NCBI GenBank assembly: GCA_020081605.1
Contig: JAHREC010000018.1
Location: 1,488,001 to 1,552,000 of the forward strand
DNA length: 64,000 nucleotides
Reading direction: 5' to 3'
Source: Albifimbria verrucaria
Lineage: Eukaryota; Ascomycota; Sordariomycetes; Hypocreales; Stachybotryaceae
The notes beneath the pieces were generated by a model, which was not told the origin of the DNA, did not search any database, and worked only from the letters and a program-made list of their open reading frames with translations. This document shows positions 9,857-20,951 of this stretch, in pieces (position 1 is the first letter of the stretch; each line of letters opens with the position of its first letter). Position numbers and translations under genes: made by a program.

Positions 9857-11064
9857 ATGGCCAAACGACGCAGAGTCGCTAATCGTCAGAGTCATGAGTC
9901 TGCGCCAATTGATGCTCTTGTCCGCTGGGCCGAGCATCGAGGTGTTGAGCTCTCTGGTGTGCAGCCCAAGACCATTTCTTGTCGAGGCGTGGGCATCGTA
10001 GCCACGCGTGACCTCGAGGTATCCTCAAGATGATCATATTCCATCGGTCGCAACTGACCGCTTTCGCAGAAGGAGAGACCATCGTCTATGTCCCCGTCGC
10101 AGCACATCGTGGCCTGCATTCGGTCCCTCCAACCATCTCTCGCAAGTTACCCTCGGAAATGACTATCCACGGCCTTCTCGCCGCCGAGCTGGCCCTCCGA
10201 AAGCACGAAATCCCTGAATGGATCGCTCTCATGCCCTCGCTTGAAGACTTCACCTCCTCTCTACCCTTCCTCTGGCCCGACTCGCTGCGCGCCCTGCTTC
10301 CGAGTCCTACCGCTTCCATCTCGGCAATGCATGATGACCGGTTCCAAAGCGATTGGCGTTTGTTCAGCGCTGGCTTTCCCAGTAATGATGCCGACGCACG
10401 GGACAACTACCTTCACGCCTGGTGCCTTGTCAACACGCGCAGTTTCTATTTTGAGACGCCTGACATGCTGCGTTACCCTTGGCACGACCGGCTCACCTTG
10501 CTGCCGGTTGCTGACATGTTCAACCACGCTGGTCAGGGCTGTGTGGTTCAGTTTGCACCCGAGGGCCATAGGGTGTTCACGGACCGGGCTTACCGCGCTG
10601 GCGAGGAGCTCTGTACGTCGTACGGGGAGCACACAAACGACTATCTACTCGGTGAGTATGGGTTCATTATGGAAGAGAACCAATGGGACAATATATGCCT
10701 GGACGATGAAATTGCCCCGAAATTGGATGCAAAACAAACCGCGGCGCTCAAAGAGATTGGACGCTTTGGTGACTTCAATTTTAGGCCGGATGGCGTAGAG
10801 CCCGAGAGTAACCTGGAGTCCGCACTTCGCATGCTCTGCCCCGTCTCTCCCAAGCCACGGAAATCTCCCAAAGAATATGCACTCAAGTCTCCCCAAGATG
10901 AGTTTCTCTCCAAACTTCTCACTGAGAAGCTGAACCACGCGACAGCTACCTTGGCAAAGATCCAGGCGTTGCAGGTTGGCAGTGCGGTGCAAAAGGGCTT
11001 CTTGAGCGTCGATGGGAGCAAATTAGGCAAATCATCATGCACGCTCTCCAACCGCCTCGTATAG
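9857..11064 (+). CDS. SET-domain protein, Rubisco LSMT/SETD6-like lysine methyltransferase
   Basis: Members of this group transfer methyl groups from S-adenosylmethionine to lysines of non-histone proteins such as ribosomal proteins. The N-terminal exon (9857-10018) has the typical RGVGIVATRDLE start of a split SET domain. The long second exon holds EGETIVYVP, an inserted helical region, VADMFNHA (the NH motif of the cofactor pocket), and CTSYGEHTNDYLLGEYGF (the SYG...N...LL..YGF catalytic and substrate motif). A helical C-terminal Rubisco-substrate-binding-like region ends at the stop. The intron is 10019-10069 (GTATCC...CGCAG). The two exons are one base out of phase, probably another missing base in exon 1. 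The substrate cannot be told from sequence. Confidence 0.82.
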
Positions 11065-11715
11065 AAACGTAGAGCTATTCAATGCCACCATATAACTGGT
11101 ATTCTATATTTGATACGGACTCTTTTCATTTCATTAGTACATCAATATGGGGTCATCCCGCTATCGATTAATTGTCTAAGTGAACTTCGCAATACAACAT
11201 TGACCAACATGGACACCAATTTAGGCCGGTTATTTAGTAATGGAAACCGGTGTACTTGCTGATCTGCGGCCCTTGGGATGATCCAAAGTCCAATGATACA
11301 CACATCAACGCGGGCTGGGTAATTAGTAGTTTATTCATGTGTAGATTCTTCAGGCATACCACTTATCTTTCTCAATTACGTGGCTGGTCTGATTCTAGCT
11401 TTGAAATGAAAGCCGAATCGGTACCAAAAATAACATTCTCGGCTTACTGGCATGTTTATGATGAAGTTCATTGTTCATTACTCCTAATGATAAACCTCCA
11501 ATATGCTTGTCATCCGACAATAAGTCAATCCGGAACAATTTACCATCACCCTTCCATATACATTTCTGATGTTTGAGCAAGAGCAGCAAAGATATCGCCA
11601 GCATTCGGCTGTATCAACTTTTACTCACCTGATCATGGTGATGTTTCCAGATCCTACATTCTCTTCTTCGAACACACGCATAATACGAACAACCAGGAAA
11701 CTCCTTTTCTCCATA

Positions 11716-14700
11716 CTAGTGCAGTGAAACCTGCGATCTGGAAACATTTGCGTTGAGGAGTTGTCCGTGAAAGACACGAAGGCGGTCGTTTACTTGATCA
11801 TATGATGCCTTGCGCTCCAACACAACCCCTCAAGCTTAGTGATAATATCCAAGCGCCGCATCTTACTTTTCTCTATCATATCATACGAATTTTGTATCTT
11901 CAACTTAAATCGTTTTGCGTCGTGCTTGGACAGATTAGTAAGTGCTTGGTGCTCTTTGATAAACCTGCGTCGGATCTTCTCCACGCACTCAGCACCGGCC
12001 GCACGGTATGTGATTGGCATGTGACGGATTACGGCTTCTCGTTTTTCGAGATATGTGACCGTTTTCTGCCTGGTTAGCAGTCACAGCTGTCTAGATTAGA
12101 CTACACTCTTACCTCAATCATCTGGTGCAATTCCTGGGCCACTGTTGGCTCGGATTCGGCCAAAGGCCGAGGCGGTCGCTTTAAAGTCTCGCAGGTTGTA
12201 GCAGTAGGTGTAGATCTAGTTTCGGATTCTGGGATGACTGTGTTAAGTCTTCGGAAACTGGCAAAGATCTGAGATCGAAGGTCAGATGCTCTTTCAACGT
12301 CTATTTCCGGGGCCTGGGTGACGAGGGCGATGAATTTCCTGGGGTAAACCAAAATCCGTGTTCGAAGTGTTCGCCTTCGAGCCAGAGGCTGAAGACCATG
12401 TTTCTTCGATAGTGGCCTTAGTGTCAGTCGCCTGCTTGGAAATTACTGGGACAATTGATGGCCCAGCTGATGGGTCACCTCTTTGTGACATGGCCCTAAT
12501 CCGATCAAGATTGGGAAGATGTCCTAACTCAGAGGACTGCAATCCCAGTTGCTTGATTTTTGGGAGTAGTCGCGAGTTTGCATTGAGACCAAGTGGGATA
12601 GGACTCCCTGTTCACTAACACTGAAAGTTCTACTGGGTTGCGGTTTCCGCTGTTCCATGAATTGGACAGGTTTTTTCTGTGGTTTGAAAGGCTTTTGATT
12701 TTGCGTCCTTGGACCTTCCCTAAGGATAGGACTCACATGTTTCATCCTTGCCTGACTCTGTCGAGATGGGAACTGGATTTGCTCTTGTTGGTTTCCATTG
12801 TCCAAATGATGCGTACTCGTGATTTCAGAAACCGTCACTGCTGCTTTCTCAATGACGACTGATTCAATGCCCCTAGCCTGATGGTGATTGACTTGCTGCC
12901 TTGTAGTGGGAGAATGATCCACATGTTGAGGCTTCTTCAATTCGAGTCTGGAAGATTTATGACGCTTAGAACTTTCAAGCTTCAAAGCCTCTTCTGTTTC
13001 CTCTTGCAAAAGCTTGGGCTCTTCTTGCAAGGAAGATACGGAGTTGGAAGAGGACATATCATCATCAATGTCACTTGACACCATGATACACTCTGGATTC
13101 TCTGTGTGTGAAGCTTCGTTATTGGGGGCCGTATTTGCAGCGGATTGCGTTGTGTGAACCTCATTCTTGTTATCCGTGTCTTTCGTAAGTTGGGGCTTCT
13201 GTGGCTTGGAGTTTTGGAGCAAGGGTTCAGAGCTAAATCCTTTACCGACCGGGGCTTTGGGAGTCGTTTCTATTTCTGGCAAGGCCAAAGAATCAGGAGG
13301 GCTGTGTTCCACATGAAAGTTACTGTTGATTCTAGACAACCCCCGAACCCAGTATTCTCTGCCTGTTCATTCTCTCCCTCAACAAAATCCGATGGAGGTG
13401 AAACTTTCGTATCATTTGCAGGCTTAGGTACTCTCCTAGCTCGTCGTGGCTGAGATGCTGCCTTCTTCGTTGGTTTCACTGAGTTCACTGACTCCAACGT
13501 TTGTGGATGCGACGTTTGGCTTTCTATAGTTAGAGGAAATGGTCGACGAAGAGTGGCCTTTTTCTTCGGAGGATATGACTCGGAGATCTCCTGGGTTTCT
13601 TCGTCAAAACGAAGAGGTGTCTTTGCACGTTGTTTCCTCTTCCGGGCATTTTGTACCCTGTTTGACGTGGCTGGGTTTTCTTCTAATGGACTTTCTGGTG
13701 CGTCTTCATCTGAGCCGATAGGCATTGCGTATATATCCGGCTCCGTTGCTGGGCTACCATTAGCTGGCAGTTCATCTAGAAGTCTCCCACGCTGGCGCCT
13801 CGATGAGCGGGTGGCATGCGTTGCCTTCTCTCGGAAGTGCTGACTTGTTTCGGTGGCAAGGAGTGACTGGATTTCTTTCTTGTCGATTGAGGTTTGCAAG
13901 GTTAAGTCTCGTGCTGGAACTAAAGGAGGATTCATTCCCCGATCGCTCGTTTCGCTACAGGTCATCTTTTGTGATGCTGGAGAGGTCAGTGGGTGGTTGA
14001 GGACTGGCTTTACCAAAGGATGTACAAGACTGGGATGTGCAGGCTTTGGAGATTCATTGTTGTACTCGCTAAAGGCATCTGATCTCCATGCTACTGACGA
14101 AGTGTCACCTAGAGCCCAGTTCTGCTGTGGTGTATGACCACACGGTGAGCTGCGACGAATGGTCGAAGCCGTCTCAGAAAAGTCAACAGGTTGAGGCTGT
14201 TGGATGACGGAGGCAGAGCCGAGCTCAAATCCAGCATCTGCCGGGATAGGCAATGTATCAGGAAGAACATCAGCATCTGACCTGGTGCTTGATAAAGAAG
14301 GAATGGAATCGTTGATTTCGTCGTCGCCGTTAAAATCCCAATTTTCAGCAGGCAATTCCTCGTCGCTGTGGCAAGGGTGCTACGACACGTTTGGTCGCCA
14401 TTTTCGGACAAGGAAAGGGCCCTCCTTTGTGATCGACGCGTATTGTAGGCTGGACGGTCGCTCAATTCCTCAGCATTAATGTCGGTACGATTGCCACCCT
14501 TGTCGTTTGAACCCGTTCCGAGGCTGTGATGATGAGCTTGTGGCGCTTCTCCAGGTGTAACGAGAGGTGGGGAAGGGTTGTCCTTGTAACAGATGATGCC
14601 TTATCTGACTGAGACGACTGAGATTGTCGACTGGTGGGTGTGGTTTCCAGCTGTCCAAACGTCTGTGTCTCCGGTCTCGGTTGTTTCGATGCTTTTGACC

Positions 14701-14737
14701 GTTGGCGAGAGGCCTGGACGCGTGTTTTCACTGGCAT
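11716..14737 (-). CDS. Large disordered protein with basic patches and C-terminal coiled coil; unrecognised
   Basis: I do not recognise this family. A coherent minus-strand reading runs from the ATG at 14737 to a TAG at 11716, about 950 residues. It is continuous only if single-base shifts near 14500, 14395, 13338, 12612, 12325 and 11830 are bridged; several lie in G or C runs. Most of the protein is low-complexity, rich in S, P, E, K and Q. It has basic clusters such as RSSRRQRGRLLDEL, NARKRKQRAKTPLRF and PPKKKATLRRPFP that look like nuclear localisation or DNA-binding patches, separated by acidic, Ser-rich stretches. The last 110 residues or so form a helical, charged region after an intron at about 12066-12108. 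The composition suggests a chromosomal or nuclear scaffold protein; this is inference only. Confidence 0.68.
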
Positions 14738-15673
14738 TTCAGACGGGCGAGCGGCGCTACGGCCACAAGGAGGATGGGTAAATGATTCCGGGTAATCTTT
14801 TGGTGAAGTGCAAGGTCAATTGCGTTGTACACGGGAAACTGCACGGTGTTAAGGGAAGGAGATGTGATCTGCTACGCCGAATTTAATGAAGAATACAAAC
14901 GAGAAGCTCAGGTCAAGGATTTTTACAGGCCCTGGTAAAAAAAAACAAGGCATCTCGTTTTGGGCATATCTACTTCGCTTCCTCACGTGTTGCCTTGGTT
15001 CCAGTGAAACGAATGATCAAGGAAGGAGCAGCTGCTTCACAGTTGGCTGGCCTTGGTACTTGCCCAGCATGCCACCAAGCCACAGCAAAACACCAAGAAT
15101 CATGAGCATAGAATCCTGAGACAACTAGAACAACCGATTCGTAACGCGGCTCTGCTGACTGTAATGATTTATGAGTCTGCACGATTAATTTGGTCAATTA
15201 AAACCAGGATATGCGGAGATACGTGGACGTAAGGAGTGGTTCTTTGTCGCTCCGCCTCGTATATCATTTGTATCGGGTTATTTGTAAGCCATCTAATGCC
15301 AGGAACACCAGTACTGGCTAAAAACAGACTTACAGCGAATTAGTCCTAACAAACCCTCTGTACGGTATTCGGCCATATCGCAAATCCGGGCCGTCGGTAT
15401 TACTGTAAATACGCACGCTAATAATACAGTAGCAGTCGGCAGGGTCCTTGCATTCAAAGTCCGCCCGCGCGCGGCAACTAAGAATCGCAAGGAATCGATC
15501 TAAACTCCGCTTGGTACGCATCAAACGTGCCCGACGATCCGATAAATACCCAGCTGATGCACCTGACGTTGCATCATCGACATCCTCTCGGTTCATCGCT
15601 TACCCAACTACCTACTCCCCAACACCACTCTTTGAAGCCTATCCCGCCACGTCGGTGCCTAATATCCCCAAAC
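14738..15673. other. Intergenic region
   Basis: Divergent promoter region between the disordered-protein gene and the GGCT-like gene. A short A-rich run is at 14939-14945. No conserved gene or repeat was seen. Confidence 0.5.
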
Positions 15674-16813
15674 ATGGCGTCCGAGCCCGAGCAAAGGGAA
15701 AAGCAGACATGTTCTTTCCCGGGATGCGGCCTTGCTGCGCTCCGCAAGGTTACGGATCGATGGCGACAACCCGCGGCTAAGCCACGACCTTCGTGGGCTG
15801 CATACCCCGAACATCTTCAGAGCGCCTGGAACAGGCCGCTGAGTCGCACGCCGACAATGCAGCGATCCCTCTGCCAAAGACGTATCTCTATCTCGCCTAT
15901 GGCTCAAATCTCTCGGCGGAAACATTCCTCGGCAGGCGAGGTATCAAACCTCTGTCCCAGGTCAATGTATCAGTTCCCACGCTCCGATTAACATTCAGCC
16001 TACCTGGGCTTCCCTACTTGGAGCCCTGCTTCGCCAATGTCGACTACAGGAAGCTCCTGAGAAGCCGAAACTGCCGGATCCGCGCCACCCTCCCAAGATA
16101 CCTCCCATCCCGCCTCCGGGGCCAAACCCGAGTCGGAGTGGGACGGTGGGCTTGTTGGTGTTGTTTACGAAGTCACCGAGGAAGATTATAACACCATCAT
16201 CAAGACAGAGGGTGGAGGTGCCAGCTACAAGGAAGTTATCGTGCCGTGCATACCTCTTCCACCCCAGTTCACCGTTCCCGAAAAGCCTCCTTACCCAGAG
16301 CTCCCAAAGCCGTTCCTGGCTAGAACCCTCTTTGCACCATACCTGCCACCGGGAGCAGAGCTACCAGACGACCCACGCAAGGACAAGTGGTGGTACCGGT
16401 TCGTCATCGGGCCGCGCCGACCGGACCCCGACTACGCTCAAGCCAGCGCCCGGTATCTGAAGCTTCTGAACGATGGAGCTAAAGAGCACGAGCTGCCGGA
16501 AGATTACCAGAAATACATGAGGTCTTTGCAACCCTACAAAATCACTAGTTTGCGTCAGATGATTGGCAGGCTCCTATTCATAGTTTTCTGGGCGCTGCCT
16601 TTCTTGCTATTCTTTCTTATTTCCTTGGCCTTTCCAACCAAGAAGAATGGCGGCAAACTGCCACCCTGGCTGACAGTCACGAGCACGGTGCTGTTCAATC
16701 TGATGTGGATGAGTTATGACAGCATTTTCAAGCCGCTCTTCGGTGACGGCGAGAGGACGGAGGAACCAAAAAGAGAAGAAAGGGGCAGGATTGGGGAGCG
16801 AGCTACAGGATAG
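15674..16813 (+). CDS. Gamma-glutamylcyclotransferase-like protein with C-terminal transmembrane hairpin
   Basis: The GGCT-like fold cleaves gamma-glutamyl peptides to 5-oxoproline; fungal relatives include GliK-type proteins. The signature YLYLAYGSNLSAETFLGRRG is followed by VPTLRLTFSLPGLPYLEPCFANV. After a proline-rich insert come GLVGVVYEVTEEDYNTIIKTEGG and YKEVIVPCIPL, the second half of the barrel. Beyond the domain, a region with KYMRSLQPYKITSLRQMIGR leads into two hydrophobic segments (about 16560-16630 and 16665-16735), then a charged tail. Shifts occur upstream of about 15850, near 16050 and near 16118-16122 (a G run). The ATG at 15674 is the most plausible start, but the N-terminal 60 residues are uncertain. 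Membrane anchoring suggests an organelle-bound enzyme; its substrate is unknown. Confidence 0.75.
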
Positions 16814-17591
16814 ATGAGGAAAAGTTGGGGCTTCTGCAGAACGAGAACTAAATGTAGATCGAATACTTACCTGACCTGAGCCTTGGCAATTTGCCCCATA
16901 TCTTTCTTCCCTGTGTGCATGATGATGATTTATGCAGCTACTGCTCATGGGGTCTCATTCCACATGCAAGAAACACCACACCAGCTTCAGCCTCAAGATC
17001 CCAACAAAGTGGACCGCCGTTGGTGATAGTTTGTGTAGCCCCGATATGGCGCACTCTGTGCTGTCACGCGCTCATAAAGCTGGTGTCCTAATTGGGTAGC
17101 ACCTGTCGCATCCTTGGCACAGAAACCTACATTCTGCTGGTCTCACTTATGTGCTGTACGTGCCTATCCGTAATCGTGAGCTGCGGGCACATGGAACCCA
17201 AGCTGATGATTCTTGCCTCGTACCTCGCAATATAAGAACATCGGCTTCTACATGTGAAGAAGCCGTTGAGCCCCGTATGTACCTGGTACTAACTATAGCG
17301 CCCGTGCCTCAAGCTCGTCCAGCATGTGATGAGCCTCGCATCTCGGCCAGATACCGGCGGCGCCGAGCCGTGTTGAGTCCCACCAAATCCCTGCAACTAT
17401 GCTCTATATGGCAGGCGGTGAGCGTCAAGCCACTTCTACACCGCCTCAGCCACGCCGACCCCTTGCCTAATGCGTCATTGATACCATGCAGCTAATTCTC
17501 AACACCTTAGCCAACCTTTTCGTACATATTTCAGTTGCCCCTCCACCACTACAGTTAGCCTTTCCCTCCCTCTCGCCCCTCCGCCGCCTGT
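16814..17591. other. Intergenic region upstream of glycerol-3-phosphate dehydrogenase
   Basis: Tandem-oriented spacer holding the 3' end of the GGCT-like gene and the promoter of the dehydrogenase. The last 100 bp are pyrimidine-rich (around 17525-17585), a usual leader of strongly expressed fungal genes. No other gene was seen. Confidence 0.5.
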
Positions 17592-19003
17592 ATGTTTCGA
17601 TCGCTTGCGTCACGGCTACCGGTACTCTCTGTTCGAACCTCTATAGTCCAGTCGTCCAGGTATTCTACCGCCGCAGCTACCAACATGACAGCTTCATCCC
17701 ACCTAGGCGGGCTAGCTCGCAAGCACAAGGTGACCGTGGTTGGATCCGGTAACTGGTACGCGCTGAACCCCTAAGTACCAATCTACCATGTACAATACAA
17801 ATACTGACCTCAATAAGGGGCTCCACCATTTGCAAGATCGTAGCGGAAAACACCCGCGAGAACACGGACATCTTTGAGGAGGAGGTACAGATGTGGGTTT
17901 ATGAAGAGGAGGTGACCATACCGAAAGATTCTAAGCACTACGATGAGTCTGTGGGAGACAAGCCGCAGAAGCTCACCGAAGTAATCAACAAATACCACGA
18001 GAACACCAAATACCTCCCTGGCGTCGCCCTCCTCCAACGTTGTCGCAAACCCCTCGATCCAGGATGCTGTCAAGGACGCTTCTATCCTCATCTTCAACCT
18101 CCCCATCAGTTTATCGGAAACGTTTGCAAACAAATCCGGGGCCATACGCTGCCTTATGCACGAGGAATCAGCTGTATCAAGGGTGTTAACGTATCTGATG
18201 ATGGCGTCAGCCTCTTCAGCGAGTGGATTGGCGACGGATTAGGCATCTACTGTGGCGCACTGAGCGGTGCCAATATCGCCAACGAAATCGCCGCCGAGAA
18301 ATGGTCTGAGACGACCATCGCCTACGACCCTCCCCCATGGACAACAGCAGAAACCCTACCCCGCGAACGGCCAGCCCCAACCCCGGCACCGCCGAGGGTA
18401 CAGAGATGCAGCACCGAGATGCTCGTGGCCGGACATCGAAGACGAAGCTCACCGCCTTGCCCCCGACTATCCACCTCTGGATCACGAGTGCTTCCGCAAG
18501 TTGTTCCACCGACCTTATTTCCATGTACAGATGGTGTCCGATGTCGCCGGTGTGTCGCTTGGCGGTGCGCTGAAGAACATTGTGGCTCTTGCTGCTGGCT
18601 TCGTTGACGGTCGAGGCTGGGGTGACAACGGGAAGGCTGCCATTATGCGCATTGGCTTGATGGAGATGGTTCGTTTTGGCAAGGAGTTCTTTGGACAGAC
18701 TGTCGAGACTGCGACTTTCACCGAGTCATCTGCTGGTGTGGCTGATTTGATCACATCATGCTCTGGTGGCCGTAACTTCCGATGCGCCAAGAAGGCCGTT
18801 GAGAAGGGCATCTCTGTCGAGGAAGTCGAGCAGCAGGAGCTTAACGGACAGAAGCTACAGGGTACGTCAACTGCCTTCGAGGTAAACAGCTTCCTCAAGG
18901 CACGAGGCTTGGAGGACCAGTACCCCTGTTTACTGCCGTCAACGATATTCTTAAGGGAACGAAGAAGGTGGATGATATCCCCAGCCTTGTGGCCGACTCT
19001 TAG
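17592..19003 (+). CDS. GPD1: Glycerol-3-phosphate dehydrogenase (NAD+)
   Basis: Reduces dihydroxyacetone phosphate to glycerol 3-phosphate with NADH, for glycerol production, osmoadaptation and lipid synthesis. The NAD loop GSGNWGS is split by an intron at 17756-17817. Then follow [66 protein letters not shown], a fungal-specific linker, then [20 protein letters not shown] with the catalytic lysine, and [19 protein letters not shown]. The gene ends IPSLVADS. The ATG at 17592 gives a presequence-like leader ([17 protein letters not shown]), while the ATG at 17685 would give the cytosolic form. Bases are missing in C runs at about 18026-18034, 18460-18464 and 18923-18926. The gene is highly conserved otherwise. 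Confidence 0.95.
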
Positions 19004-19482
19004 ATGAGATGCGGCGGCTATTGCACCAGTCAAATGAAATCATTTTAATCGGACGGAATGGATGGTTGAGCTTTGGAGCCCTGGTTTCTTTTCACTTTCC
19101 ACTAAACTTTGAGGAAACGGCGCAGCGGATATGTGGAAATACTATTCTGATCCTGTATCACTTTGCAGTTTTGTAGACATCTACTGTTAGAGAATACACA
19201 GCGTCATAACATCATATCATTTGCACTAGTTCAACTGTCAGCCTGACTAGAAAGCAGAAATTCCTCGTGACTACCTTCAGTTACGACACAGGACATGTTG
19301 ATTACCATGCCACATGAGTTTCTTCTGTGCCAGGCACCCCATTTGAGCGATCTCTAAAACATGCACACTACCAGCGCCATCACTTGGCGAACAACAAGCA
19401 CATTGCCCTATAGCGCGAAGCTCTTAGATGCCTAGAGCAACCCTGAATATTATTCATTTTTTGTGTAATAAGCTATGGCATC
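19004..19482. other. Intergenic region between convergent genes
   Basis: 3' flanks of the glycerol-3-phosphate dehydrogenase and lipase genes. Nothing else recognised. Confidence 0.5.
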
Positions 19483-20951
19483 TTAGGCCACCTGATAGCC
19501 GTCTAATGCAGCCTCTAAGAAATAGTTCAGATCGCCTTGGTACTGGTCCAACGGCCGTGGAGCCTTGGAGCCAATGGTGCGAATAGTGCACATTTTGCTG
19601 CGACTGGCACTCTTCTCTCTAAATCTAGCTTCTAGCCAGTCAAGCCAGATTTGTTGTGTGGCATACATAATGGGTACGTGTCCGACAGCGTTTGCCCTGA
19701 CATACTCTATGTGTTCCTTTGGGCATTTCTCACATGTTCTTTTTACAGCAACCGAGACTATTTGCTCGGGTATGTTCGGATCATCTGTGCCGTGGAGTAT
19801 TAACAAGGGACCTTGAATCTTCTTTCCTCCGACAGAGTTCAGTTTCGACCAAGCTTCTGCGTATCCGGACTGGAGGAATTCTTCTTTAACTAGAGCCGGA
19901 GGCAACGGAGAGCTGAGAAGCCCTTGGATAAGGACCGAGAACATGGAACTGCAACCGTTGGTGTCTTCCAGAAGTTTGATAGCAGCGATGCCAGTCTTCG
20001 TTAAGATGCTGGATAAGGACAGACCTGGAAATATATTAGTCATGGACCTGGCCACTTGTAACAGCCCCAGGCTAGCTCCAGGGATGGACTTTGAAATTTC
20101 GAGGGCATCCGTGGCCGGTGATGCGGCTATTGCACCAATGTAGCCCGGAACCTTTTCTCGAACCTGTTGCTGAGCTGCTGCCCAGGCAGCGCCACCTCCT
20201 GGGAATGACCCATGACCACGAAGTTCTTAGAGAGCTTATGTGGAAAAGCTGCCTTTGCAGCTTGGGCCGCATAGAGAAGATCGTTTCCTGCTGCTGGTGA
20301 GGCAACATATTGGTGAGAGATTGGTGTGCCACCGGGATAACGTGGAACCCCAAGTCCAGCATAGTCTGAGGCCACGACTGCATAGCCTGCAAGAGCGAGA
20401 GCATACGGGCCTGAAAATTGATACCATAGGTTGCGAACATGTGAAGGCGCGCATTCTGGAACGATTCCTGACGTTCCATGACCCCAAGCTACAAGTGGTG
20501 CAGCCGAGCCACCTCCATGGGGAAGATATGGCCATAAGATATACGCCGAAACAGGTACCAAGCTGCCATTCAGCGTTTTAGATTGGTAGAGGATGCGGGA
20601 GAGAGCGAGAGTGGGCGCGATAGTGTACGTAGAAGTGTCGGTGAAGGCTTCGAGCTTCAACAAAGATCCGGCTGGTGCTTTACTGGCATTCGAAGGAAGA
20701 TCGGTGTAGAATGGATCTGATAACACGGAGCCGGTTGCCCAATTCGTCTGCTCGAATCGTACCGCAATGTTGATGTTGTTGGCAACAGCATCTGACAAGT
20801 TCAACGACGCGATCTGGCTGTCAGACAGCGTAAACGAGGAATTGAAGGTGTTTGTTTGTGGGTGCAGAAATTGCTGTTGGCCTGAGACAGCCCTCGCCAG
20901 AGCTGCCACCAGCACCACAAGCATGGCTCTACCACAGCACACGGGGAGCAT
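19483..20951 (-). CDS. Secreted lipase of the fungal secretory lipase (LIP) family
   Basis: Alpha/beta hydrolases of this family cleave triacylglycerols outside the cell. The protein starts with a hydrophobic signal peptide (MLVVLVAALARAVSG) and continues with FEQTNWATGSVLSDPFYTDLP-like N-terminal residues. Then come the oxyanion region VAWGHGTSGIVPECAPS, VASDYAGLG, and the nucleophile elbow MGHSQGG. Near the C-terminus are LLILHGTDDPNIPE (catalytic Asp) and AVGHVPIMYATQQIWLDWLEARF (catalytic His). One base is missing from the GG run at 20198-20199, just after the nucleophile; the downstream frame then continues to the stop at 19483. No intron is needed. Total length of about 490 residues fits the family. 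Confidence 0.87.
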
